Source: Variovorax paradoxus
GTDB lineage: Bacteria; Pseudomonadota; Gammaproteobacteria; Burkholderiales; Burkholderiaceae_C
Length of the DNA: 64,000 nt
Direction of reading: 5' to 3'
Assembly: GCF_022009635.1 (NCBI RefSeq)
Contig: NZ_CP091716.1
Location: 2,061,001 to 2,125,000 of the forward strand
Shown here: positions 29,746 to 37,360 of the stretch, piece after piece
Numbering within the stretch: the stretch's first letter is position 1
How the letters are laid out: every line of letters begins with the position of its first letter
Program-made: the position numbers and the translations under genes
Notes under the pieces: generated by a model
The model's database searches: none
Seen by the model: the letters and a program-made list of their open reading frames with translations, nothing else
Told to the model about the DNA's origin: nothing

Positions 29746-29816
29746 TTCGGGGCGCGCTCACGCCGACGCCGTCGTGAGCGTTCAGAGCACCCGGTGGCCT
29801 GTGCACGCGCCCCGAA
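29746..29816. repeat. nested inverted repeats upstream of the AMDase gene
   Basis: Outer arms ttcggggcgcg (29746-29756) and cgcgccccgaa (29806-29816) are perfect 11-bp complements. Inside, cgctcacg (29755-29762) pairs with cgtgagcg (29773-29780). The element fills most of the 111-bp gap between the Bug gene and the AMDase gene. It may modulate transcription into the AMDase gene or stabilise the upstream mRNA. No T-tract is present. Confidence 0.55.
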
Positions 29817-29846
29817 AGACCCGCAGACAAAACACGGAATACTGAA

Positions 29847-30554
29847 ATGACAACACCCCACCTGGGTTTGATCGTCCCTCCCGCAGCCGGCGCGGTGCCG
29901 GTAGACGGGCCTCTGCTCTACGGCGATCGCATCCGCTTCACTGCCAAGGGCCTGGGCCTCGGAGAAATCTCCACGCGCGGCTATCTCGACGTCATCGATT
30001 CGGTGGTCGGTAAGGCCGTGGCGCTCAAGGAGGAAGGCGTGAGCGCTGTCTCGCTCATGGGCACCTCGCTGAGCTTCTTTCGCGGTGCGGCCTTCAATCG
30101 GCAACTCGAGCTCGAGATGACGCGCGCCACCGGATTGCCCTGCACCACCATGAGCAACGCCATCGTCGGTGCATTGCGTCACCTCGGTGTACGGCGCGTG
30201 GCGGTGGCCACCGCGTACATCGACGAAGTCAACGTGCATTTGCGCAAATACCTGGAGCAAAGCGACTTCGAGCCCCTGGCCGTCGAAGGCCTTTCCATTT
30301 CCGACGTGAAGGCCGTGGGCGAAGTGCCGACGCAGGTGCTGGTCGACCTGTGCATGAAAGTGTTCGATGCCCAGCCCGGTGCCGACGGCATCCTCATCTC
30401 CTGCGGCGGACTGGTCACCCTCGATGCGGTGCGCGAAGTCGAATCCCGCCTGCGGGTGCCCGTGGTGTCGAGCTCGCCCGCCGGCTTCTGGGACCTCGTC
30501 GGCACCGCGGGGCTCGATCCGCGCTCGCCCGGGCAGGGGCGCCTTTTCGGCTGA
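29847..30554 (+). CDS. arylmalonate decarboxylase (AMDase), Asp/Glu racemase superfamily
   Basis: A 235-residue enzyme closely resembling the cofactor-free AMDase of Bordetella bronchiseptica, as recalled. That enzyme decarboxylates 2-aryl-2-alkylmalonates to (R)-2-arylpropionates. Catalytic Cys186 lies in SCGGLVTLDAV, matching Cys188. The dioxyanion hole is present as Gly72-Thr73-Ser74, Tyr124 and Gly187 (Bordetella Gly74-Thr75-Ser76, Tyr126, Gly189). The second racemase cysteine is replaced by Gly72, as in true AMDases, so a racemase or maleate isomerase is unlikely. IVPPAAG and SSSPAGFWD are also shared. It is the last gene of its group and ends 6 bp from the convergent MmgE/PrpD stop. The natural substrate is unknown. 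Confidence 0.9.
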   Translation: MTTPHLGLIVPPAAGAVPVDGPLLYGDRIRFTAKGLGLGEISTRGYLDVIDSVVGKAVALKEEGVSAVSLMGTSLSFFRGAAFNRQLELEMTRATGLPCTTMSNAIVGALRHLGVRRVAVATAYIDEVNVHLRKYLEQSDFEPLAVEGLSISDVKAVGEVPTQVLVDLCMKVFDAQPGADGILISCGGLVTLDAVREVESRLRVPVVSSSPAGFWDLVGTAGLDPRSPGQGRLFG

Positions 30555-30560
30555 GTTTGC

Positions 30561-31922
30561 TCAGCCCAGCCAGCGGCCCACGCGCGGCGTATCCGCCAGC
30601 CGCCACACGCATTCGCACAGTGCCTTCGCCTCATCGGCGGTGGCGCCTTCTCCGTAGTGCGCGAGGCGCTGCATCTTGTCCTCGATCTCCGCGCGGTCCA
30701 GGCTGTTGCCCGGATCGCCCTTGGGCTCGTCCACGCGGCCCTGCAGCGTGCGCCCGTCGGTGGTGCGGACGCTGACCTTGCCGATCCAGCGCGCGGGGTA
30801 GGCGGCGTCGACTTCCTCGTCGAGCTGCATCGCCACCTTTTCGCGAAAGGCCGAGACCTCCGGCGCCAGAAAGTCGCGGTCGAACTCGCCCAGGCCCGCG
30901 CGGCCATACACGGCGATCAGGCCCAGCACCGTGCCCATCGAGAACTTGCCCTGGTGCACCGTGGCCGGCACATCGACGCGGCCCAGCACGTCGATGGCGC
31001 CCTGGTGCACATGCGTGGTCACGCGCGACACGTCGGCGGGCTTCAGTTCGTTCCGCCGCATCACCTGCAGCAGCGCATCTGCGGCGGGGTGGGTGTGACG
31101 GCAGGAGGCGTGGTACTTGAATGAGGTTTCGGCCAGCGTCCAGCGCGTGCCGAGACCGTCGGTGAGCTTGGCGGGGTCGGCGTCGCTCGACATGCCCACG
31201 CCCAGGCCCTGCGCGCCTTCGAGGATCTTCGCCGCGCCGGTGAAGCCGTCCTGCGCGAGGTAGGCCGACATCAATCCGCTCGTTGCCGCATGCGCGCAGT
31301 GCAACTGCTTGGAGTCCGCCGCGTCGCGCAGGAACTCCCACACGCCGGCCGACTGGGTGCCGGCCGAGCCGAAGGCGTGCAGCATCCGTTGGGGCGTGAG
31401 TTCCAGCAGGCGGCCCACGGCGGCGGCGGCTGCGAGCGTGCCCGCCGTCGCGGTCGTGTGGAAGGTCTTGTAGTGCGAGCGGCCGAGAAATTCGCCCACG
31501 CGAATGCCGACCTCGTAGCCTGCAACCACCGCCGTGAGCAGTTGTGCGCCGCTCGCGCCGATGCTCTGCGCCACGGCCAGCGCCGGCGCGATGACGACGG
31601 CGGCCGGGTGGAAGACCGAGCCGTTGTGCACGTCGTCCTGCTCGACGAAGTGCGAGGCCGCCGCGTTCACCATCGCGGCGAACAGCGGCGAGCTTGTCTG
31701 GCGCGAGGTCAGTATTTCGCTGGGGCCTTCCGCGGGGCCCATCATCCGTGCGAAGCGCTCGATGCTGCGGATGGGGCGCGCAGTGCGCGCGGCGAGCACC
31801 GAACCCAGCCAGTCGAGCATCAGGTCTTCGGTACGGCGCAGCACGGGGGCGGGAATGTCTCCGAACTTCAGTTCGGCGGCGAAGGCTGCGAGCGTTCTGC
31901 TCGGATGGTCGATGGAGTTCAT
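30561..31922 (-). CDS. MmgE/PrpD-family protein
   Basis: A 453-residue member of the family that includes 2-methylcitrate dehydratase, cis-aconitate decarboxylase and iminodisuccinate epimerase. Typical segments are LDWLGSVLAA near the N-terminus, AASHFVEQDDVHNGSVFHPAAVV (the active-site HP region), and SFKYHASCRHTHPAADAL in the middle. It has no cofactor motif. It is the last gene of a minus-strand operon after the citrate-synthase-like and acyl-CoA dehydrogenase genes (10-bp gap). Context suggests hydration, dehydration or decarboxylation of a pathway acid. The precise reaction cannot be read from sequence. Confidence 0.88.
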   Translation of the reverse strand: MNSIDHPSRTLAAFAAELKFGDIPAPVLRRTEDLMLDWLGSVLAARTARPIRSIERFARMMGPAEGPSEILTSRQTSSPLFAAMVNAAASHFVEQDDVHNGSVFHPAAVVIAPALAVAQSIGASGAQLLTAVVAGYEVGIRVGEFLGRSHYKTFHTTATAGTLAAAAAVGRLLELTPQRMLHAFGSAGTQSAGVWEFLRDAADSKQLHCAHAATSGLMSAYLAQDGFTGAAKILEGAQGLGVGMSSDADPAKLTDGLGTRWTLAETSFKYHASCRHTHPAADALLQVMRRNELKPADVSRVTTHVHQGAIDVLGRVDVPATVHQGKFSMGTVLGLIAVYGRAGLGEFDRDFLAPEVSAFREKVAMQLDEEVDAAYPARWIGKVSVRTTDGRTLQGRVDEPKGDPGNSLDRAEIEDKMQRLAHYGEGATADEAKALCECVWRLADTPRVGRWLG

Positions 31923-31932
31923 GGGAAGTCCT

Positions 31933-33096
31933 TCAGAACGAACGGGGGAGGCCGAGCATGTGCTCCGCTACGTAGCTCAGGATCAGATTGGTGGAGATCG
32001 GCGCCACCTGATACAGCCGCGTTTCCCTGAACTTGCGCTCGATGTCGTATTCGCACGCAAAGCCGAAGCCGCCATGGAACTGCAGGCAGGCGTTGGCCGC
32101 CTCCCAGCTTGCCTTGGCCGCCAGGTACTTCGCCATGTTGGCCTGCGCGCCGCAGGGCTGGTGCGCGTCGAACAGGCGGCAGGCCTCGTAGCGCATCAGG
32201 TTCGCCGCTTCGACCTCGATGAAAGACTCGGCAATGGGAAACTGCACGCCCTGGTTCTGCCCGATGGGCCGGCCGAACACCACGCGCTCCTTCGTGTACT
32301 GGGTCACCCGGTCGATGAACCAGTAGCCGTCGCCGATGCACTCCGCTGCGATCAAGGTGCGCTCGGCATTCAGCCCGTCGAGGATGTACTTGAAGCCCTG
32401 TCCTTCCTCGCCGATCAGGTTCTCGGCCGGGATCTCGAGGTTCTCGAAGAACAGCTCGTTGGTCTCGTGGTTCACCATGTTCAGGATGGGCTGCACTGTC
32501 AGCCCCTTGCCGATGGCCTCGCGCAGGTCGACGATGAAGATCGACATGCCCTCGGACTTCTTCTTCACGTCCGCCAGCGGCGTGGTGCGCGCCAGCAGGA
32601 TCATCAGGTCGGAGTGCTGGATGCGCGAGATCCACACCTTCTGGCCGTTGACCACGTAGCGGTCGCCCTTCTTCACGGCCGTGGTCTTGATCTTGGTGGT
32701 GTCGGTGCCGGTGGTGGGCTCGGTCACGCCCATCGACTGCAGGCGCAGCTCGCCGCTGGCGATCCTGGGCAGGTAGGCGCGCTTCTGCGTCTCGCTGCCG
32801 TGGCGCAGCAGCGTGCCCATGTTGTACATCTGGCCGTGGCAGGCGCCGGAGTTGCCGCCGCAGCGGTTGATCTCTTCCATGATGACCGAGGCCTCGGTCA
32901 GGCCCAGGCCGGAACCGCCGTACTCCTGCGGGATCAGCGCGGCCATCCAGCCGGCCTTGGTGAGCGCGTCGACGAATTCGGCGGGGTAGCCGCGCGCCTC
33001 GTCGATCTTGCGGAAGTAGGCGTCGGGAAATTGCGCGCACAGGTCGCGCACCGCGTCGCGGATGTCGGGGTAGTTCTTGTCGTTGGCGTTGTTCAT
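31933..33096 (-). CDS. acyl-CoA dehydrogenase
   Basis: A 387-residue FAD enzyme with the standard three-domain ACAD layout. The N-terminal helical domain contains QEYGGSGLGLTEASVIMEEI. The beta domain has SMGVTEPTTGTDTTKIKTTA (FAD/substrate contacts) and WISRIQHSDL. The C-terminal helices carry FGRPIGQNQGVQFPIAE and QFHGGFGFACEYDIERKFRETRLYQVAPISTN. The MCAD-type YEGT glutamate is absent (PIST), so the catalytic base must sit elsewhere. It lies between the CS-like and MmgE/PrpD genes with gaps of 13 and 10 bp. Confidence 0.93.
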   Translation of the reverse strand: MNNANDKNYPDIRDAVRDLCAQFPDAYFRKIDEARGYPAEFVDALTKAGWMAALIPQEYGGSGLGLTEASVIMEEINRCGGNSGACHGQMYNMGTLLRHGSETQKRAYLPRIASGELRLQSMGVTEPTTGTDTTKIKTTAVKKGDRYVVNGQKVWISRIQHSDLMILLARTTPLADVKKKSEGMSIFIVDLREAIGKGLTVQPILNMVNHETNELFFENLEIPAENLIGEEGQGFKYILDGLNAERTLIAAECIGDGYWFIDRVTQYTKERVVFGRPIGQNQGVQFPIAESFIEVEAANLMRYEACRLFDAHQPCGAQANMAKYLAAKASWEAANACLQFHGGFGFACEYDIERKFRETRLYQVAPISTNLILSYVAEHMLGLPRSF

Positions 33097-33109
33097 TGCT
33101 TGCTGCTCT

Positions 33110-33895
33110 TCAGTCCTGGCGCGGCTCGCCGGCTTCCTTTTCCACGCGTTGCCAGATCTCCACCGCCATCGGGTCGTCGATCTCTTCCAGGATGTGGCCC
33201 ACCAGCCCGATGGCGCGCGCCATCACGCCGAGGCCGCGGATGATCTTCCAGGGAAAGCCGAACTCCGCTGCAATCGCGCCGATGGCCCCCGTGGCGTTGA
33301 TCGGCAGCGACTTGCCCGACACCCGCTCGGCTTCTTCCTGCACCGCCTGCATCAGCGCGACATAGTGGCCGGAGAGCCCGTTTTCCGCGGCGATCTGGAA
33401 CAGGCGCGGCGTGCGCGGATCGACCGGCTTGTGCAGCGGATGGCCCAGGCCCGGCACGATCTGCTTGCGCGCGCGGTGGTCTGCGACGATGTCTTTCGCC
33501 ATGTCGGCCAGCGGGCGCGTGGGTTTTTCCCCGAAAGGGATGGCTTCGTAGAGCATCTTCGCGGCGCCTTCGGTGCTGCCGACGAACACCGTGCCCAGCC
33601 CGCAGAGACCGGCCGCCACGGCCGCCTGCAGCGCCTCGGGAGCACCCGCATAGGTGAGCCGCGCGGCCAAGGCGCTGGGCGTGATGCCGTGCTCCACCAG
33701 CGTGACCACGATGGCATTGAAGGTCACCGACTCCTGCGGCGTCGGGATGCGCCCGGTCAGCTCCAGGAAGGCCATGTCGCCGAGGTTGAGGTGGCCGAGG
33801 ATCTCGGAGGGCAGGTCGCGCCCGCGCACAGTGATCTTGTCGGGCGTGCTGTGGCCCAGTTCCGTGTGCAGGGATTTCTTGATCTTGGTGGTCAT
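33110..33895 (-). CDS. short citrate-synthase-family protein (citryl-CoA lyase-like)
   Basis: A 261-residue protein with the catalytic half of the citrate synthase fold but not the full 370-430 residue enzyme. Recognisable segments are LGHLNLGDMAFLELTGRIPT, the histidine-bearing IVPGLGHPLHKPVDPRTPRLF, and GLGVMARAIGLVGHILEE. Short forms of this kind are annotated as citryl-CoA lyases, which cleave citryl-CoA-like thioesters to acetyl-CoA and a keto acid. It is first in a minus-strand operon with an acyl-CoA dehydrogenase and an MmgE/PrpD protein, fitting C-C bond cleavage late in the pathway. Confidence 0.85.
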   Translation of the reverse strand: MTTKIKKSLHTELGHSTPDKITVRGRDLPSEILGHLNLGDMAFLELTGRIPTPQESVTFNAIVVTLVEHGITPSALAARLTYAGAPEALQAAVAAGLCGLGTVFVGSTEGAAKMLYEAIPFGEKPTRPLADMAKDIVADHRARKQIVPGLGHPLHKPVDPRTPRLFQIAAENGLSGHYVALMQAVQEEAERVSGKSLPINATGAIGAIAAEFGFPWKIIRGLGVMARAIGLVGHILEEIDDPMAVEIWQRVEKEAGEPRQD

Positions 33896-33907
33896 GCGCC
33901 GAATCTA

Positions 33908-33926
33908 GCCCCGCCTCGCGCGGGGC
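33908..33926. repeat. GC hairpin in the divergent promoter region
   Basis: A perfect 7-bp inverted repeat (gccccgc / gcggggc) with a 5-nt loop, 12 bp upstream of the CS-like start, within the 106-bp divergent region 33896-34001. It may be an operator or leader hairpin. Confidence 0.4.
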
Positions 33927-34001
33927 GTGTCTCTGATTGCGAAACCCTCCCTTCGGCAAATGCAAATGCTCGGCGGCCGGGTCTTCGGGCACGCTGCGGC
34001 G

Positions 34002-36329
34002 ATGGACCTTGAATCACTTTCGGCGGTGCGCGAATCGGCGCTCGATTACTTCGTTCGCAGCCGCGCCATGCAGCGTCGGCGCCAACGCATGGAACAACCG
34101 GATGCCGACGAGGCCGCCGGCTGGCACGACATCGCCGCGCTGGGCTGGCCCGGCATGCTGGCGCCCGAATCGGCCGGCGGCCTCGCGCTGGGATTGGGCG
34201 GCGCCGCGGAGATCCTGCGCGCCGCCGGCGAGCACGCGGCGCCCGAGCCCCTGCTGGCGGTGGCCGGGCTCGGCGCGCTGCTGCTGTCGGAGCTGCACAC
34301 ACCGCGCGCCGATGCGCTGCTGGCCGAACTCGTCGCGGGTCGGAGCCTGCCGGCGCTGGCCTGGCAGGAGAGCGCGGGCGACCTCAGCGCGGTGCCGCTG
34401 GCCTGCGGCTGCGAAGCGCTGGCGGGCGATGCCGGCGGCGTGCTGCTGCAGGGCGAAAAGCTGATGGTGCTGCCCGGCGCGGCTGCCAGCGGCTGGCTGG
34501 TGTCGGCGCGCGGCGAAGACGACGCGGTGCTGCTGTGGGTGCCGCGCGGTACGGCGGGCGTGGGCGAAACGCCGGTGCCGCTGGTCGATGGCAGCCAGGC
34601 ATCGAACCTGCGCTTCGAGCAGGTCGCGCTGCCTCCCGACGCGGTGCTGGCCGAAGGCCCGGCTGCGCAGGAGGCGCTGCGCCGAGCGCTCGCCGCCGGG
34701 CAGATCCTGCAGTCGGCCGAGCTGCTGGGCGCGGGGCAGGCCATGCTGGCGCAGACGCTGGCTTACCTGCGCACGCGTTCGCAGTTCGGCAAGCCCATCG
34801 GCAGCTTCCAGGCGCTGCAGCATCGCTGCGTCGATATGTTCATCCACCTCGAAGTGGCGCAGGCCACGCTGAACGAAGTGCTGGCATCGGCGGCGCAGGG
34901 GCTGCCCGCGGACCGGCTGGAGGCCGAGGCGAGCCGTGCCAATGCGCGCTGCACGGCGGCCGCATTGCAGGCATCGCGCAGCGCGGTGCAGCTTCATGGC
35001 GCCATCGGCTACACGCAGGAGTGCGACCTGAGCCTGTTCTACAAGCGGGTGCTGTGCCTGTCGGCATGGCTGGGCAATGCCAGCGCGCACCAGCGCCGGC
35101 ATGCGTCGCTGTCGCGCGAAGCGGAGACCGTGGCGGCCATTGCGGAATGGCAAGGCGAGTTCCCGCGCACGGCCGACTGGGCGGCAATGCCCGAGGCCGA
35201 CTTCCGCCGGATGGTGCGCGCCTTCCTGCAACAGCGCTATCCGCAGCGGCTGCGCTACCTGTCGCATCGTGCGCGCTGGAGCGAGATGCGCGAGTGGTAT
35301 CTGACGCTCTCGGCGCAAGGCTGGATCGCGCCCGCATGGCCGCAGGCGCATGGCGGCATGGGGCTGCCGGCCGACAAGCTCATCGCGTGGATCGAGGAAC
35401 TGGAGCAGCACGGCGTGGCGCGCGCGCCCGACCAAGGCATCGTGATGATCGGGCCGCTGCTCATCCAGCATGGCACGCCAGAGCAGCAACAGCGCTTTCT
35501 GCCGCGCATCCTGAGCGGCGAGCATGTGTGGTGCCAGGGCTACTCGGAACCCAACGCCGGCTCCGACCTCGCGGGCCTGCGCACCGAAGCCATGCCGGCG
35601 CGCGACGCACAGGGCGAGCACTTCGTGGTCAACGGCCAGAAGATCTGGACCACGCTCGCGCAGGACGCCAACCACATCTTCATGCTGGTGCGCACCGACA
35701 AGGACGCGCGCAAGCAGGAGGGCATCAGCTTCCTGCTGTGCGACCTGCGCACGCCGGGCATCACCATCCGGCCGATCCTTACGCTGGCCGGTGAGCCCGA
35801 GTTCTGCGAGGTGTTTTTCGACAACGTGCGCGTGCCCGCCGAGAACCTGGTCGGCAAGCTGCATGGCGGCTGGACCATCGCCAAGGCGCTGCTGGGCTTC
35901 GAGCGCATCTTCCTGGGCAGCCCCAAGCAGTCGCAATATGCGCTGGGACAACTCGCGCGGCTTGCGCAGGCGCGGCGGCTCTTCGCGGACCTGGTGTTCG
36001 CGCAGCGCTTCGCGGCGCTGCGGCTCGACGTGCTCGACCTGTCGGCGGCGTACACGGGCTTCGCGAACATCGTGCGGGCCGGCAAGCCGCTGCCCGCGTC
36101 GGTGTCGCTGCTGAAGATCTGGGCCAGCGAGACCTATCACCGCATCGGCGCGCTGCTGGTCGAGGCCGGGGAAGAGCAGGGCGCAGTGGCCGGCGACCAG
36201 GTGCTCGATGGCCAGACCTTCAACGTGCTCTCGCCGCTCATCGGCTCCACGGCCGCAATGATCTACGGCGGCACCAACGAGATACAGCGCAACATCCTCG
36301 CGCGGCAGGTCCTGGACCTGCCGGCGTGA
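34002..36329 (+). CDS. fused two-module acyl-CoA dehydrogenase
   Basis: A 775-residue protein containing two complete ACAD-like modules. Module 1 (about 1-385) includes YLRTRSQFGKPIGSFQALQHR and LHGAIGYTQECDLSLFYKR. Module 2 (about 400-775) includes GYSEPNAGSDLAGLRTEA, NGQKIWTTLAQDANHIFML and IYGGTNEIQRNILARQVL. The order resembles the small and large subunits of pimeloyl-CoA-type dehydrogenases joined in one chain. The MCAD-position glutamate in module 2 is Gly (YGGT). The ATG at 34002 is preferred over upstream in-frame starts. It is divergent from the CS-like gene and leads an operon with a Bug protein and a CoA ligase. Confidence 0.87.
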   Translation: MDLESLSAVRESALDYFVRSRAMQRRRQRMEQPDADEAAGWHDIAALGWPGMLAPESAGGLALGLGGAAEILRAAGEHAAPEPLLAVAGLGALLLSELHTPRADALLAELVAGRSLPALAWQESAGDLSAVPLACGCEALAGDAGGVLLQGEKLMVLPGAAASGWLVSARGEDDAVLLWVPRGTAGVGETPVPLVDGSQASNLRFEQVALPPDAVLAEGPAAQEALRRALAAGQILQSAELLGAGQAMLAQTLAYLRTRSQFGKPIGSFQALQHRCVDMFIHLEVAQATLNEVLASAAQGLPADRLEAEASRANARCTAAALQASRSAVQLHGAIGYTQECDLSLFYKRVLCLSAWLGNASAHQRRHASLSREAETVAAIAEWQGEFPRTADWAAMPEADFRRMVRAFLQQRYPQRLRYLSHRARWSEMREWYLTLSAQGWIAPAWPQAHGGMGLPADKLIAWIEELEQHGVARAPDQGIVMIGPLLIQHGTPEQQQRFLPRILSGEHVWCQGYSEPNAGSDLAGLRTEAMPARDAQGEHFVVNGQKIWTTLAQDANHIFMLVRTDKDARKQEGISFLLCDLRTPGITIRPILTLAGEPEFCEVFFDNVRVPAENLVGKLHGGWTIAKALLGFERIFLGSPKQSQYALGQLARLAQARRLFADLVFAQRFAALRLDVLDLSAAYTGFANIVRAGKPLPASVSLLKIWASETYHRIGALLVEAGEEQGAVAGDQVLDGQTFNVLSPLIGSTAAMIYGGTNEIQRNILARQVLDLPA

Positions 36330-36370
36330 GCGATGGGCGTCGAAGAAATTCAAAACAGGAGACAACGCTC

Positions 36371-37357
36371 ATGACATCGAATCGCTTCTCTCGCCGCCAG
36401 CTCATGGCCGCGCTGGCCGGCGGCGCGGCACTCGGCGCACTGCCGCATCGTGCCTTCGCGCAGCAGCCGTTGCCGCCGCTCATCAAGCTGGTGGTCGGCT
36501 ATTCCGCGGGCGGCCCTGTGGACGGCGCCGCGCGGCTGCTCGCACCCGCGCTGAGCCAGGCGCTGGGCACGCAGGTGATCGTGGACAACCGCCCCGGCGC
36601 CAGCGGCTCGCTCGGCGGCGACGCGGTGGCCAAGGCCGCGGCCGACGGCACGATGCTGTTCTTCGGCGCGAGCCCGACCATCACCATCAACCCCAACGTG
36701 CAGCGCCACATGGCCTTCGACCCGATGAAGGACCTCGTGGCCATCGCGCCGCTGGTGGACTACACCAACGTGCTGGTCGTCAACAACGACGTGCCGGTGC
36801 ACAGCGTGGCCGAGCTGCTGGCCTATGCGAAGGCGCGGCCCGGCAAGGTGTTCTACGGGTCGGCGGGGGTGGGCGCGTCGAACCACCTGAGCGGCGCGCT
36901 GCTCGAGAAAATGACCGGCGTGCAGCTCACGCACGTGCCGTACAAGGGCAGCGCGCCCGCCCTGGCCGACGTGATGGCGGGCACCGTGACGATGATGTTC
37001 GACATCATCGCGACCTCCAAGCCCTTCATCCAGTCGGGCAAGGTGCGTGCGCTGGCCGTCACCTCGCGCCAGCGCAACCGCATGCTGCCCGAGGTGCCGA
37101 CCATGATCGAGTCGGGCGTGGCCGGCTACGACGTGGGCGGCTGGTTCGGCCTCTACGGCCCGGCGCGCATGGACCCGGCGTTGGTCGCGCGCATGAACGC
37201 CGCCGCGCAGAAGATGCTGGCGCGCGAAGACATCGCGAGCCGCCTGCGCGAGCAGGGCTACGACGTGTGGTCCGGCGCGGCGGAGCTGCTCGCGGCCAAG
37301 GGCAAGTCGGACCGGCAGCTCTGGGCCACCGCGTCCAAGGGCATCGAGGCGGAATAG
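36371..37357 (+). CDS. Bug/TctC-family binding protein in the CoA-ligase operon
   Basis: A 328-residue periplasmic binding protein. The signal peptide begins MTSNRFSRRQLMAALAGGAALG and has a Tat-like SRRQLM, cleaved near AFAQ. The Bug signature is PLIKLVVGYSAGGPVDGAAR, followed by DNRPGASGSLGGDAVAKAAADG and HVPYKGSAPALADVMAGTV. An AGGAG lies 10 nt before the ATG. It sits 41 bp after the fused acyl-CoA dehydrogenase and 3 bp before the acyl-CoA ligase, tying carboxylate capture to CoA activation. Confidence 0.92.
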   Translation: MTSNRFSRRQLMAALAGGAALGALPHRAFAQQPLPPLIKLVVGYSAGGPVDGAARLLAPALSQALGTQVIVDNRPGASGSLGGDAVAKAAADGTMLFFGASPTITINPNVQRHMAFDPMKDLVAIAPLVDYTNVLVVNNDVPVHSVAELLAYAKARPGKVFYGSAGVGASNHLSGALLEKMTGVQLTHVPYKGSAPALADVMAGTVTMMFDIIATSKPFIQSGKVRALAVTSRQRNRMLPEVPTMIESGVAGYDVGGWFGLYGPARMDPALVARMNAAAQKMLAREDIASRLREQGYDVWSGAAELLAAKGKSDRQLWATASKGIEAE

Positions 37358-37360
37358 GCG

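Noticed and set aside
30179..30907. Minus-strand open frame across the AMDase and MmgE/PrpD ends.
   Set aside because: Overlaps two well-supported genes in other frames and has an Arg/Ser/Ala-rich translation with no domain.
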